In this document: piece after piece, positions 1-8,313 of the stretch
How the letters are laid out: every line of letters starts with the position of its first letter
How positions within the stretch are numbered: the stretch's first letter is position 1
Source of the DNA: an uncultured Eubacteriales bacterium
GTDB taxonomy: Bacteria > Bacillota > Clostridia > Oscillospirales > Oscillospiraceae
Length of the DNA: 64,000 nucleotides
NCBI GenBank assembly: GCA_900549485.1
Contig: UROG01000003.1
Coordinates: forward strand, 1 to 64,000
Direction: 5' to 3'
Made by a program: the position numbers and the translations under genes
The notes under the pieces: generated by a model
What the model was told of the DNA's origin: nothing
Databases searched by the model: none
Seen by the model: only the letters and a program-made list of their open reading frames with translations

Positions 1-341
1 CCAGTAACGTATTCCCTGTTTGCACCAGCTCCTTCCACCCAATACCCTTTTTTTAGCCTCGCAATTTCAACTTCTTGCTTTGCCACCAGAAGACGCAGAC
101 GCTCCACCTCTGTCAATGACTTGCTCTTATGCAGCGCTGCATATGGATTACCGTTGTGCGGCTCCAGGGCATCCTCGCCGTCCTCCAGATATTTCTTAAC
201 CCATGCCCCCACAAGCGAATTTCTTATCCCGTATTCTTTCTCAATCTGCGTGAGGGACATATGTTCGTCCAAATGCAGACGAACATACTTCATTTTCTCA
301 TCTTTGCTGTACCTTCTATGGGGTGTTCCCTTTTTGCCCAT
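1..341 (-). CDS. IS3-type transposase OrfA (partial, runs off the left edge)
   Basis: About 113 codons remain. OrfA is the DNA-binding partner that, with OrfB, recognises and cuts the ends of IS3-type elements. The start is basic (MGKKGTPHRRYS), a helix-turn-helix follows at about residues 25-55 (LTQIEKEYGI plus a recognition helix), and a leucine-zipper-like stretch (VERLRLLVAKQEVEIARL) lies near residue 85. A run of seven A in the coding strand (complement of 48-54) follows; IS3 elements often use such a run as a slippery site to make an OrfAB fusion. The start was chosen for the AGGATGTGAGG ribosome site directly upstream. The IS3 assignment is a family-level judgement. Confidence 0.7.
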   Translation of the reverse strand, partial: MGKKGTPHRRYSKDEKMKYVRLHLDEHMSLTQIEKEYGIRNSLVGAWVKKYLEDGEDALEPHNGNPYAALHKSKSLTEVERLRLLVAKQEVEIARLKKGYWVEGAGANREYVT

Positions 342-414
342 ATCCTCACATCCTTTCTCTTATACTATACCACGAAAAAGTAGACACCCACACTTTTGTG
401 AGTGTCTACTTTCA
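1..414 (-). mobile_element. IS3-type insertion sequence, one end only
   Basis: The partial transposase OrfA gene at the left edge is preceded by a terminal-repeat-like sequence. Read on the minus strand, the element would begin with TG at about 414-413, as IS3 ends do, followed by a near-palindrome whose arms GTAGACAC and GTGTCTAC lie at 380-387 and 402-409. A TATAGT box before the gene could be its promoter. The other end and OrfB lie outside the window, so the boundary at 414 is inferred. Confidence 0.55.
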
Positions 415-468
415 TTTTACAAGTGCACAAGGACTTTTTACCCTGCGGCTTTTGGTTTTATCCGGTTT

Positions 469-1941
469 TTACACCTCTCTGATGAAGCGGTTGAAGCCGA
501 TATCGCGGCGTATCTCGCGCAGGTACATTTCGCGCATATAGGGTATCTGCTTCTCCACAAGCGCCATTGCCCCGGCGCAGTCCTTTCTGAGCTTCGCGCA
601 CAGCTCCTTTGCCTCGGCGATAAGCTCCTCCTCATCGACAAAGAGGCTTCTGCCATGCTCAAGCACCTTCCGTCCGGCGACGATAACGGTGTCCACGTGG
701 GAGCCGTTTTCGTAGTATACCAGCTGCCGCGTCATATCGTTGACCGGCTGCCAGAGGATGTTTTCGATGTCTATTACCGTCAGGTCCGCGCACGCGCCCT
801 CCTCGATGGCGCCTATCCTTCTGCCGAACAGCTTCGCGCCGCCGTGATAGTCAAGCATGAGCGCGTCGGAGGCGGAGAACCAGTCCTCATAATCGACATG
901 GGACACGTCGTGCAGCAGCGCGGTGAGCTTTATCTGATCAAGCATGCTCAGACCGCCGCAGTTGCCGCCGTCGCTGCCGAGGGCGACGTCTATGCCGCGC
1001 TTTCTGTACAGATCGACGGGAGCCACGCCGCTGCCGAGGTGCAGATTCGACGACGGGCAGTGAACGACGGTCGCGTTGGCGCGCCGGACGCAGTCAAGCT
1101 CCGCGTCGGAGACCCAGACATGGTGGACAAGGGCGGTGCGCTCGTTGAGTACGCCAAGCTCGTCCATGTGCTCGATAAGTCCCTTGCCGTAAAAGCTGCG
1201 CGAGACGATCGCCTGCGTTTTCGCCTCAAGGATATGCGTCTCCCAGCCCATTTTGTATTTGCGCTCAAGCTCCGCGTGTCTGAGCAGCAGCTCGTCGGAG
1301 CATCTCTGCGGGCCGTCTGTGCCGAGGATTATATCGACGAGCGGATCGCCGCGGTACTTGAGGTAGGCCGTTTCGACCTCGGCGATGTACTCGTCGATGC
1401 TCTGGGGCTTTCCGCCGCCCTTCGGCAGAAGCTCACGCGGAAGCTCTCCCTCTTTAAGGGGAAGCGTGTCGAAAAAGCCCTTGTCGGCGAACATGGTGGC
1501 AATGCGGCTTCTCATGCCGAGCTTTTTGAACGCCGCCGCGTCCGCGTCAAGCCCCGCGGCGGAGATCGACGGGCGCTGGGAGAAATGGTCAATGACCGAG
1601 GTCGTGCCGGTTTTGAGCATCTGAAGCCCCTCGACAAGGCTGCACACGTATATCTCCCTCTCGCTGCGGAAGGAGCCTCCGGCAATGGCATAGAGCATAT
1701 AGATATCAAGCGGAACGTTGTCTATCGTACCCTTGAGATAGCCCGTGTAGGAATGTGCATGGGCGTTGATAAGGCCGGGAATGACCGCCTTACCGGCGCA
1801 GTTTATCGTCTCGTCCGGCTCATACGCGGCGCAGGAGGCGCCTATTGCCCTGATGGTATCGCCCTCGATATAGATATCGTCCGTCGTCCACGTGCGGCAG
1901 TCGCTCCTGAGATAGAGCGCGTTTTTCAGAAGAATGGACAT
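469..1941 (-). CDS. Metal-dependent amidohydrolase (ATZ/TRZ, cytosine-deaminase-like family)
   Basis: A 490-residue hydrolase of the COG0402 group, whose members deaminate or dechlorinate purines, pyrimidines, triazines and methylthioadenosine. Metal ligands are visible: HAH at residues 61-63 (INAHAHSYTG), H236 (THILE), H273/H274 (LVHHVWVSD) and D324 (GSDGG). HCPSSNLHLGSG at 294-305 is the usual loop of this family. No signal peptide, so cytoplasmic. GGAGGG precedes the start. It lies directly downstream of a dctP-dctQ-dctM TRAP set on the same strand, so it probably acts on what that transporter imports. The exact substrate cannot be read from the sequence. Confidence 0.85.
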   Translation of the reverse strand: MSILLKNALYLRSDCRTWTTDDIYIEGDTIRAIGASCAAYEPDETINCAGKAVIPGLINAHAHSYTGYLKGTIDNVPLDIYMLYAIAGGSFRSEREIYVCSLVEGLQMLKTGTTSVIDHFSQRPSISAAGLDADAAAFKKLGMRSRIATMFADKGFFDTLPLKEGELPRELLPKGGGKPQSIDEYIAEVETAYLKYRGDPLVDIILGTDGPQRCSDELLLRHAELERKYKMGWETHILEAKTQAIVSRSFYGKGLIEHMDELGVLNERTALVHHVWVSDAELDCVRRANATVVHCPSSNLHLGSGVAPVDLYRKRGIDVALGSDGGNCGGLSMLDQIKLTALLHDVSHVDYEDWFSASDALMLDYHGGAKLFGRRIGAIEEGACADLTVIDIENILWQPVNDMTRQLVYYENGSHVDTVIVAGRKVLEHGRSLFVDEEELIAEAKELCAKLRKDCAGAMALVEKQIPYMREMYLREIRRDIGFNRFIREV

Positions 1942-1983
1942 TTTGTCCCTCCGTTAAAATAGATTGTTTGTAAAAACCGAAGA

Positions 1984-2012
1984 GCCGTCCCAAAAAATTA
2001 TTTTGAAACGGC
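1984..2012 (-). terminator. Hairpin between dctM and the amidohydrolase gene
   Basis: GCCGT (1984-1988) pairs with ACGGC (2008-2012), and A-rich and T-rich tracts extend the stem. On the minus strand it is followed by TCTTCGGTTTTT. It lies between two same-strand genes, so it would act as a partial terminator or a processing hairpin. Confidence 0.4.
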
Positions 2013-2035
2013 CCCTGAGGTTTATGAAAAGCTTT

Positions 2036-3322
2036 TTACCAGCTGCCGTATACCGTCTTGGGCAGCCACAGGCTTATCCCGGGTATATACGTGATAAGCA
2101 GCAGTGCGACGACGGACAGGCCGATGAACGGTATCGCGCCCTTTGCGACCTTCATAACGGGCTTTTCCGTAATATTGGAGGCGACGAAGAGGTTGAGGCC
2201 GAAGGGCGGCGTGAACATACCGATAGCGCAGTTGACGACCATGACCACGCCGAGGTGAACGGGATCGACGCCCGCGGCGGTGGCAATCGGGAAGAAGAGC
2301 GGTCCCATAATGGTGACTATGGAAGCGCCGTCAAGGAACATACCGGCGATGAGCAGGATAATGTTCATGAGCAGGAGAATGACCGTCTTGCTGGAGCTTA
2401 CGCTCAGGATGGAGTTTGCGATGGTGACGGTGATGCCCTCGGAGGTGAGTATCCACGAGAAGATGCACGCGCCCGCCATGAGTATCATTATCTGCACGGT
2501 GGAAATGGCGGATTTGTAAACGCAGTCGATAAGCTTGCTGAGATCCATTTCCTTGTAGACGAACAGCGCGACGACGATCGAGTAGATGACCGCGACTGCG
2601 GAGGCCTCGGTCGCGGTGAAGATACCGGAGTAAATACCGCCGAGGATGATGATGGGAACGCCGAGCGCCCAGAGGCTGTCCTTGAGCGCAACGAGCTTTT
2701 CCTTACCCGTGGTCTTGGGCAGGCGGATGATCTCGGTGTGCTTTTTCGCGTAGAGGATAGTGTAGATGATATAGGTAAGGCCGTAGATAACGCCCGCGCC
2801 GAAGCCGGCGATGAAGAGAGCGCCGACTGATGCGCCGGTGACGGTGCCGTAAACTATCATGGTGACGGAGGGGGGAATTATGATGCCGAGGGAGCCGGAG
2901 GCGGTTATAACGCCGGTGGCGTACTCGTCGTCATACTTCATTTCCTTGAGCGCGGGGTAGAGCAGCGCGCCGATCGCAACGACGGTTGCGGGGGATGAGC
3001 CGGAGATCGCGCCGAAGAACATACTCGCCACGACCGTGACGATGCCGAGACCGCCTATCGAGTGGCCGACGAAGGCTTTTGCAAGGCCGATTATCCTCTT
3101 GGAGATACCGCCCTCTCCCATTATATTGGCTGCAAGGATGAAAAACGGGATGCTTATGAGCGAGAACTTGTTGAGACCGGCGATCATTCTCTGAATGACG
3201 ACGACAAGGTCCATGTTTGAAAAGCAGGCGAACGCCAGCGTGGTGGAGCCTGCCAGGGAGATAAAGATAGGCACGCCGAACACCATGAGAACGACAAGCG
3301 CAATAAAGAGAACGGTAATCAT
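2036..3322 (-). CDS. dctM: TRAP transporter large membrane subunit, DctM type
   Basis: 428 residues, very hydrophobic, with about twelve membrane segments, as expected for the large subunit that carries solute in TRAP (tripartite ATP-independent periplasmic) transporters. Family-typical stretches include FGVPIFISLAGS near the N-terminus, GAISGSSPATVVAIG about a quarter of the way in, PPSVTMIVYG, and MFTPPFGLNLFV near the end. Uptake is driven by an ion gradient. The start ATG overlaps the dctQ stop (ATGA), indicating translational coupling. A second TRAP set at 50.6-53.5 kb has a DctM of the same length but different sequence. Confidence 0.93.
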   Translation of the reverse strand: MITVLFIALVVLMVFGVPIFISLAGSTTLAFACFSNMDLVVVIQRMIAGLNKFSLISIPFFILAANIMGEGGISKRIIGLAKAFVGHSIGGLGIVTVVASMFFGAISGSSPATVVAIGALLYPALKEMKYDDEYATGVITASGSLGIIIPPSVTMIVYGTVTGASVGALFIAGFGAGVIYGLTYIIYTILYAKKHTEIIRLPKTTGKEKLVALKDSLWALGVPIIILGGIYSGIFTATEASAVAVIYSIVVALFVYKEMDLSKLIDCVYKSAISTVQIMILMAGACIFSWILTSEGITVTIANSILSVSSSKTVILLLMNIILLIAGMFLDGASIVTIMGPLFFPIATAAGVDPVHLGVVMVVNCAIGMFTPPFGLNLFVASNITEKPVMKVAKGAIPFIGLSVVALLLITYIPGISLWLPKTVYGSW

Positions 3323-3810
3323 CCGGCCTTATCCTCCTTTGCGTTTCTGTTCTTTATAACGTTCACGAGAAGAACGATATAGCGCGGGATCATAAGCGCA
3401 GCGCCGATGGGAACGGAGATGTAGATTATCCACATCGGCAGCATCATCGTCGGGGATACCTGCATTGTCTGCACCGTTTTTACGGTCAGGCGGATGCCGT
3501 ACCACAGCATGAAGGCGGAAAAGCCCATGCCGACAAGGTTGACGAATATATCAAGAATGAATTTGCCCGTTCTGCCGCATATATCGTACACGGCGGAGAT
3601 GTTCATATGCGCCTTTTCGCGCACCGCCGCGCCGCATCCGGCGAAGGTCATCCATATGATGGCAAATTTTGCGTATTCCTCGGCCCAGGTAAGGCTCATA
3701 CCGAGGTTTCTGAGCACAACGTTGATAAAGAGCACGACCGCGCCGGAGAGAATTCCGAACACGAGCACTATCTTTTCAAAGCCGCTCATGTATTTTTCTA
3801 TTTTGTTCAT
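3319..3810 (-). CDS. dctQ: TRAP transporter small membrane subunit, DctQ type
   Basis: 163 residues with four predicted membrane helices, as usual for the small TRAP subunit, which scaffolds the large subunit and helps it interact with the binding protein. The motif TWAEEYAKFAIIWMTFAG (about residues 40-57) is the characteristic helix-2 region. It overlaps dctM by four bases and follows dctP after a gap of about 100 bases containing a hairpin. The second DctQ in this window (50585) has the matching TWAEEFCRFMWIWSVF. Confidence 0.9.
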   Translation of the reverse strand: MNKIEKYMSGFEKIVLVFGILSGAVVLFINVVLRNLGMSLTWAEEYAKFAIIWMTFAGCGAAVREKAHMNISAVYDICGRTGKFILDIFVNLVGMGFSAFMLWYGIRLTVKTVQTMQVSPTMMLPMWIIYISVPIGAALMIPRYIVLLVNVIKNRNAKEDKAG

Positions 3811-3841
3811 TTTGCGTCTCCATTAAAAACCGCTGTTTCCC

Positions 3842-3884
3842 AAAAGCAGGACACTATCATTATAACAGTGCCCTGCTTTTTTTC
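3842..3884 (-). terminator. Inter-gene hairpin between dctP and dctQ
   Basis: AGCAGG (3845-3850) pairs with CCTGCT (3872-3877), extended by ACACT/AGTG, and both outer flanks carry runs of A or T. Minus-strand transcripts leaving dctP meet only four T after the stem, so termination would be partial. That would give more binding protein than membrane subunits, the usual stoichiometry for TRAP systems. Confidence 0.55.
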
Positions 3885-3909
3885 AATGCCCGGCGTATAG
3901 TTTTTCCGC

Positions 3910-4980
3910 TCAGGCGGCGTCTATGAGCTTGTAGGTCGCGTCAAGCACGTCGGAGCCGATAACGTCGCGGAACTGCTCGTGTACGGGCTTTACGGCCTCT
4001 GCGAAAACGGCCTTCTCCTCGTCGTTCAGCTCGTAAACGGCGGTGCCGGAATCCTTGATGGTCTGGATATAGCCGTCCTCCATGTCGGCGTTGCACTGGC
4101 GCTCGTAAGCGACTGCCTCATCTGCGGCCTCGGTGATGGCTGCCTGAAGCTCGGCGCTGAGGCTGTCCCATGTACCGTTGGAGAACATGAGCGCGTATGC
4201 GAGATAGCCGTGGTTGGAGAGGGTCATGTTGTCCTGAACCTCGTAGAACTTCATGTTGACAATGGAGTTGAGGGGGTTCTCTTCGCCGTCGGCAGCGCCC
4301 TGCTGGAGGGAGTTGTAGACCTCGGAGAAGTCAATGGCGACGGGGTTTGCGCCGAGAGCCTTATACTGTGCGATGAGCAGGGGGGATTCCATAACGCGGA
4401 TCTTCAGACCCTTGAGATCGTCGGGAGAGGTGATCTCCTTGTTCGCGGTGATCTGCTTGAAGCCGGATTCCCAGAAGTTGATGCCGGTAAAGCCGAGATC
4501 CTTCATCGGTCCGAACAGCATATCCTTGAATTCTGCGCTGTCAAGTACGGAGTAGGTGACTTCCTTGCTGGGGAACAGGAACGGGAGGTCGATGACCTGC
4601 AGGGGGGCGTAGAAGCCGCTGAGCTTTGCGGTCGGGATGATCGCGCAGTCAATGGCGTTGGTCTGGAGCATCTCGGCGACCTCGGTGTCGCTGCCCATCT
4701 GACCGGCGGGGAAGATGGTGATCTCAACCTGACCGTTGGTCTTCTCGGCGACAAGCTCCCGGAACTTTACAGCGCCCATATGCTGGGGGGTGTTCTCCAT
4801 CATTGCATGGGCAAGCTTGAAGGTGTAAGCGGGAGCCGCGGCTTCGCCGGCTGCGGTGTCTGCCGCTTCCGTGCCGGCTGCTGCCGGAGCTTCCGTCGCC
4901 GCAGGGGCGGCGCTCTGTCCGCAGGCGCAAAGCGCCAGCGTCATAACAATTGCCAAAAGCATTGCAAATGTTTTCTTCAT
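3910..4980 (-). CDS. dctP: TRAP transporter solute-binding lipoprotein, DctP type
   Basis: 356 residues. The N-terminus is a lipoprotein signal (MKKTFAMLLA...LCAC) with the lipidated cysteine at about residue 20, then an Ala/Thr/Glu-rich linker, then a DctP fold. In this family the strongly conserved ITSPDDLKGLKIRVMESP region supplies the arginine that binds a carboxylate, so the substrate is probably an organic acid or a carboxylated compound. GTAAGGAG precedes the start. It is the first gene of dctP-dctQ-dctM, and the amidohydrolase follows. The precise ligand is unknown. Confidence 0.9.
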   Translation of the reverse strand: MKKTFAMLLAIVMTLALCACGQSAAPAATEAPAAAGTEAADTAAGEAAAPAYTFKLAHAMMENTPQHMGAVKFRELVAEKTNGQVEITIFPAGQMGSDTEVAEMLQTNAIDCAIIPTAKLSGFYAPLQVIDLPFLFPSKEVTYSVLDSAEFKDMLFGPMKDLGFTGINFWESGFKQITANKEITSPDDLKGLKIRVMESPLLIAQYKALGANPVAIDFSEVYNSLQQGAADGEENPLNSIVNMKFYEVQDNMTLSNHGYLAYALMFSNGTWDSLSAELQAAITEAADEAVAYERQCNADMEDGYIQTIKDSGTAVYELNDEEKAVFAEAVKPVHEQFRDVIGSDVLDATYKLIDAA

Positions 4981-5058
4981 GGTTTTCTCCTTACTTGTGG
5001 TATTGGTTTGATATATTTTAAAGCCCTCCCGGAGGAAAACTTTAAATCCTTATGCGGC

Positions 5059-5342
5059 CTTAAGCAAAGGGGAGTTGAACAGACGCCGCATTTCGACGGC
5101 ACTGTCCGGCTCTTTCGGGCTTATCGTCCTTGACTTGCGGCAGCAAGCCTGCGTCCTCTGCACCTGAAATAACCAGAACATTTCTCGCCGAAATGTGCAA
5201 GGCAGTTTTTTCGGAGCGGATTTTTGCACAGACGAGGCATTGTCCGCAGGTAATCCTTGTCGGCTTGCCAAGGACAATAACGACGTATGGGTGAAAATCC
5301 GCCCGATAAAAACCGGCGCGGGTTCGACTCACCTTTGCTTAG
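5059..5342. repeat. MITE-like element with imperfect terminal inverted repeats
   Basis: A stretch of about 284 bases between dctP and a small membrane-protein gene begins with TTAAGCAAAGGGGAGTTGAAC (5060-5080) and ends with its near reverse complement at 5322-5342, 18 of 21 positions matching. Inside, GCGGATTTTTGCAC near 5216-5229 partly pairs with GTGAAAATCCGC at 5291-5302. Open frames cross it, but none has a good ribosome site or a recognisable product. It resembles a non-autonomous mobile element or a structured repeat. No transposase is present. Confidence 0.45.
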
Positions 5343-5508
5343 CAAGCATCTGAAACAGGCGTATATATAATATAATCAGCCGCATCAAACCGGAATATAT
5401 TTTTGCACAAAAAACCAATCTGCGCGATAGGCACGATGCACAATATTTCGGCGGCGGTTTATCCAATTTGAGGCGGGTCTTACCCCCTCTGACTCCCCTG
5501 CTGCTCTG

Positions 5509-5730
5509 TTATCCGTCTTTGGAGCATGTTTTTTTGACAGTCTCGGTCTTGACCGCAAACGACTTTACGGGGGGATAGGCCATGCCGAGGCAGATCATGA
5601 CCACGCCGACAACGCCGCCCGCCTCAGAGCCAGCGCCCAGCGACAGCACGATCACCGGCAGCGACAGAAGTACGAGTATCATTGCCGCGCCGAGTCTTCC
5701 CTCGTTTGTCGAAAAAAATCCGTTTTTCAT
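5509..5730 (-). CDS. Small two-helix membrane protein, function unknown
   Basis: 73 residues: a short polar start (MKNGFFSTNEGRLG), two hydrophobic helices (AAMILVLLSLPVIVLSLG and a GGVVGVVMICLGMAYPP stretch), and a basic tail ending KKTCSKDG. AAGGAG lies eleven bases before the start. It begins 16 bases after the stop of the lactate-permease-type gene on the same strand, so the two are probably co-transcribed and it could be an accessory subunit. I do not recognise the family. Confidence 0.55.
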   Translation of the reverse strand: MKNGFFSTNEGRLGAAMILVLLSLPVIVLSLGAGSEAGGVVGVVMICLGMAYPPVKSFAVKTETVKKTCSKDG

Positions 5731-5746
5731 TGTGAGTATGCTCCTT

Positions 5747-7360
5747 TCAGATAACCGTCAGGATGACGAACAGAATAAGCCCGACGAATATCGCCGCGGC
5801 GATGCTCAGCGGAAGCGTTTTTCTGAGCGCCTCGCCCTCTCTGCCGACTATGCCCGCCGTGGTGCAGCCGAGCGTGATGTTGCCCGGGCAGGTCGCGGTG
5901 CCTATCGCGCCGCCGGCGGTCTGCGCGCCGAGTATCCCCGCCGCGTCAAGACCGAGCAGCCTTGCCGTTGTGAGCTGGAACTCCGAGAAGAGGATGTTGG
6001 AGGCCATGTTGCTGCTTGTCATGAACGCGCCGAGCAGACCCACCATGGGCGCGAGCAGCGCATATGCGCGCCCCATCACCCGCGCCATTCCGTCCGCAAG
6101 CACCGACGTCATGCCCGAGCCGCTCATGATGCGCGACATGATGAGAAAGCCGATGACCGCGATGCCGGAGGGAATGACCTTATATACCGAGCGCCTGAGC
6201 GCCGGTCTGAAGCTGCCCGCTCTGAGCAGCCCCTTCTTCACATAATAAATATAACCTATTATTGACGAAATTATCAGGAAAAAACTTGCATGAGTGAGCG
6301 GAGAGAGCGGAGAATAGCGCTCGACAGCCGCGTTTGTAAAGCCGTAGCCGGTGGATGTCTCCGGCAGGGCGAAGCCGAACGACCATTGACCGAGGAAGCC
6401 TTTGAGCGGTTTTATCAGAAGCACGGCAAGCGTTATCACGGTCAGCACGATATACGGCATGAACGCTTCAGCCATGCTCATGCCGCCGCTGCTCCTGACG
6501 CCGCCCTCGGCGCTGCGGTCCATAATGGGGCTTTCCTCAATGCGCCACTGTTCGCGGTAGAGCCTTGTCCTGCCCAGGAGCAGCAGCACCGCAAGCGCCG
6601 CGCAGGTCGGCAGGAAGCAGGCGAGCGTCTGGTTGAACTGCCCGACGAGCAGCTGTCCGCCTCCCTGGATGAGCGAGACGAGAAGCGCCGCGGGAAGTCC
6701 CTTTCCGATACCCTGCCGTCTTCCGTAGAGCCAGCATACCGTAAGCGCCACGATGAGGTTCCATATCCATATGAAAACGCCCGACCAGAGCGCGGTGTTC
6801 AGCAGCATCTGAGGATCGGTGTCGAGACCGGCGGCAAGGCGCATTGCGTCCCACGCGACGCCAAGCGTGCCGAAGGTGCTGCCCCACGCCTCTCCGATAA
6901 GGGAGATGACCACCGCGTACAGCGGGGAGACGCCTATTCCGATGAGCAGCGGCGCGCCGACCGCGACGGGTACGCCGAAGCCGGTAATGCCGATGAGGAA
7001 GCCCACGAAGCCGAGACCGATCGCCATTATCCGGACAAGCTCGTTCGGCAGGAGGGCGCGTATGCCGCTTCTGAACGAATCAAAGGCGTTCGCCTCGTTG
7101 GATATTTCGTACATAAGAAGCGCCGGCCATATCACTATGAGCACGACAAGCGCGCTCCATATGCCCTTTGCCGCTTCCGCGGCGATGAGCGCGGAATTTG
7201 CCCTGAAAACGGTGAGCGCGATAATGAGCGCGGCGAAAAGTCCCATCGGGGCGGCCTCGGTGGCGCGCCAGCGGAACTGTATCATAAGCACAAGCAGCAC
7301 AAGTATCGGCAGGAACGCCGCCGCCCAATTTCCGGCGGTGCACGGAACGGTAGATGTCAT
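5747..7360 (-). CDS. L-lactate permease family transporter (LctP-like)
   Basis: 537 residues from the chosen start and highly hydrophobic, with at least twelve membrane helices. The long glycine-rich segments GVPVAVGAPLLIGIGVSP and GGAIGTATCPGNITLGCTTA, and the pattern around GEAWGSTFGTLGVAWDAM, match the lactate permease family, which imports lactate or glycolate with protons. An alternative TTG seven codons upstream is less likely, because AAGGAG lies six bases before the ATG at 7360. Sequence outside the signature parts may have diverged, so a different monocarboxylate is possible. Confidence 0.8.
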   Translation of the reverse strand: MTSTVPCTAGNWAAAFLPILVLLVLMIQFRWRATEAAPMGLFAALIIALTVFRANSALIAAEAAKGIWSALVVLIVIWPALLMYEISNEANAFDSFRSGIRALLPNELVRIMAIGLGFVGFLIGITGFGVPVAVGAPLLIGIGVSPLYAVVISLIGEAWGSTFGTLGVAWDAMRLAAGLDTDPQMLLNTALWSGVFIWIWNLIVALTVCWLYGRRQGIGKGLPAALLVSLIQGGGQLLVGQFNQTLACFLPTCAALAVLLLLGRTRLYREQWRIEESPIMDRSAEGGVRSSGGMSMAEAFMPYIVLTVITLAVLLIKPLKGFLGQWSFGFALPETSTGYGFTNAAVERYSPLSPLTHASFFLIISSIIGYIYYVKKGLLRAGSFRPALRRSVYKVIPSGIAVIGFLIMSRIMSGSGMTSVLADGMARVMGRAYALLAPMVGLLGAFMTSSNMASNILFSEFQLTTARLLGLDAAGILGAQTAGGAIGTATCPGNITLGCTTAGIVGREGEALRKTLPLSIAAAIFVGLILFVILTVI

Positions 7361-7382
7361 AGGTGTCTCCTTTTCCGTCAAA

Positions 7383-7420
7383 ATACGAGGAGAAATCCCT
7401 TAGGGGACTTTTCCTCGTAT
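7383..7420 (-). terminator. Inter-gene hairpin upstream of the lactate-permease-type gene
   Basis: ATACGAGGA (7383-7391) pairs exactly with TCCTCGTAT (7412-7420), with an inner CCC/GGG pairing. On the minus strand it is followed by TTTTG. It lies between the VUT-family gene and the permease gene, so it probably reduces read-through between them. Confidence 0.5.
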
Positions 7421-7461
7421 CAAGACGATAAAAAATAAGTATAAACTCGTTTGGGCGGGGA

Positions 7462-8265
7462 TCAGGCCTCCGCCTTCCTGTCCTCAACAACCGCAGGGAT
7501 AATGGTTATGGGCGCGGCGTCCTTGAGTATGACGTTCTTCTTGCGCAGGAAGGTCATGAAGTAGAGGAATATAAGCTCCAGAACGCCGGTAGCAAGGCGG
7601 ACGACAACGGAGATGAGCACCATCTGCGCCATGACGGCGAGGGGCTTTGTACCCGCGAACGCAAGCAGCGTGAAGATGATCGCGTTCACGATAAGGCCGA
7701 CTGCGGTGGAAACGAAGGTTCTGAGCCAGAGCTTGCCGTGGCCGGTCTTGTTCTTGATCTTTGCGAAGATGTGTACGTTCAGAAGTCCGCCGATGTAGGT
7801 CGCGGTGATGCTGGCGATGGTCACGCGGGGAACAACGCCCATCAGCTTTGCGAACATCTCGTAGTTCTCGGTGTCTGCCGCGGGGCAGGGGAGGTAAATG
7901 AGCCATACGAGATAGATAGTGGACAGTGCGCGGACGATGAATTGGCAGGTGACGGAGGATTTTGCGATCTCTCTGCCGTAGAACTCATTGATGTAGTCTT
8001 CGCCGCAGGCGAGGATGGGATACATCAGCGAGCCTGCAATGATGAAAAACTCCTGACCTGCGACGGTGAGGGTGCAGTTTTTAGCGGAGGTAAAGGAAAC
8101 CATTATCTGCAAGCCGGCCATAAGACCGACCATGATGAAGGGTGCGTATTTCTTGCCGAGCCTGTCGGCGAGGACAGCGCCCACTATTATTGTGATAAGA
8201 CCGAAGCCTGCCGTCAGCAGGAGATTAGGGATACCCGACCAGGGACCTGTTATAAGTCCGTACAT
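7462..8265 (-). CDS. VUT/YhhQ-family membrane transporter (queuosine-precursor-transporter-like)
   Basis: 267 residues with six or seven membrane helices. The segment EDYINEFYGREIAKSSV corresponds to the (D)xINExYG signature of the VUT (COG1738) family, several members of which import queuosine precursors. The C-terminus is a short soluble tail. The start at 8265 was chosen because GGAGG is five bases upstream; a TTG four codons further out overlaps that site. It follows the acetamidase gene closely on the same strand. Because of the neighbours, another small heterocyclic or amide substrate cannot be excluded. Confidence 0.7.
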   Translation of the reverse strand: MYGLITGPWSGIPNLLLTAGFGLITIIVGAVLADRLGKKYAPFIMVGLMAGLQIMVSFTSAKNCTLTVAGQEFFIIAGSLMYPILACGEDYINEFYGREIAKSSVTCQFIVRALSTIYLVWLIYLPCPAADTENYEMFAKLMGVVPRVTIASITATYIGGLLNVHIFAKIKNKTGHGKLWLRTFVSTAVGLIVNAIIFTLLAFAGTKPLAVMAQMVLISVVVRLATGVLELIFLYFMTFLRKKNVILKDAAPITIIPAVVEDRKAEA

Positions 8266-8313
8266 ATTTTCCTCCAAAAATATTTATTTTTTCGGTTTTT
8301 TTCTCGGTTTTTT

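Noticed and set aside
121..1962. Long plus-strand frame over the amidohydrolase
   Set aside because: Opposite-strand shadow. The minus-strand product keeps all metal ligands.
3979..5133. Plus-strand frame of about 384 codons over dctP
   Set aside because: No family features, and it runs through the real binding-protein gene and into the repeat element.
5320..5342. tRNA T-arm-like GGTTCGACTC near the repeat end
   Set aside because: No cloverleaf could be built around it, and the sequence is explained by the terminal inverted repeat.
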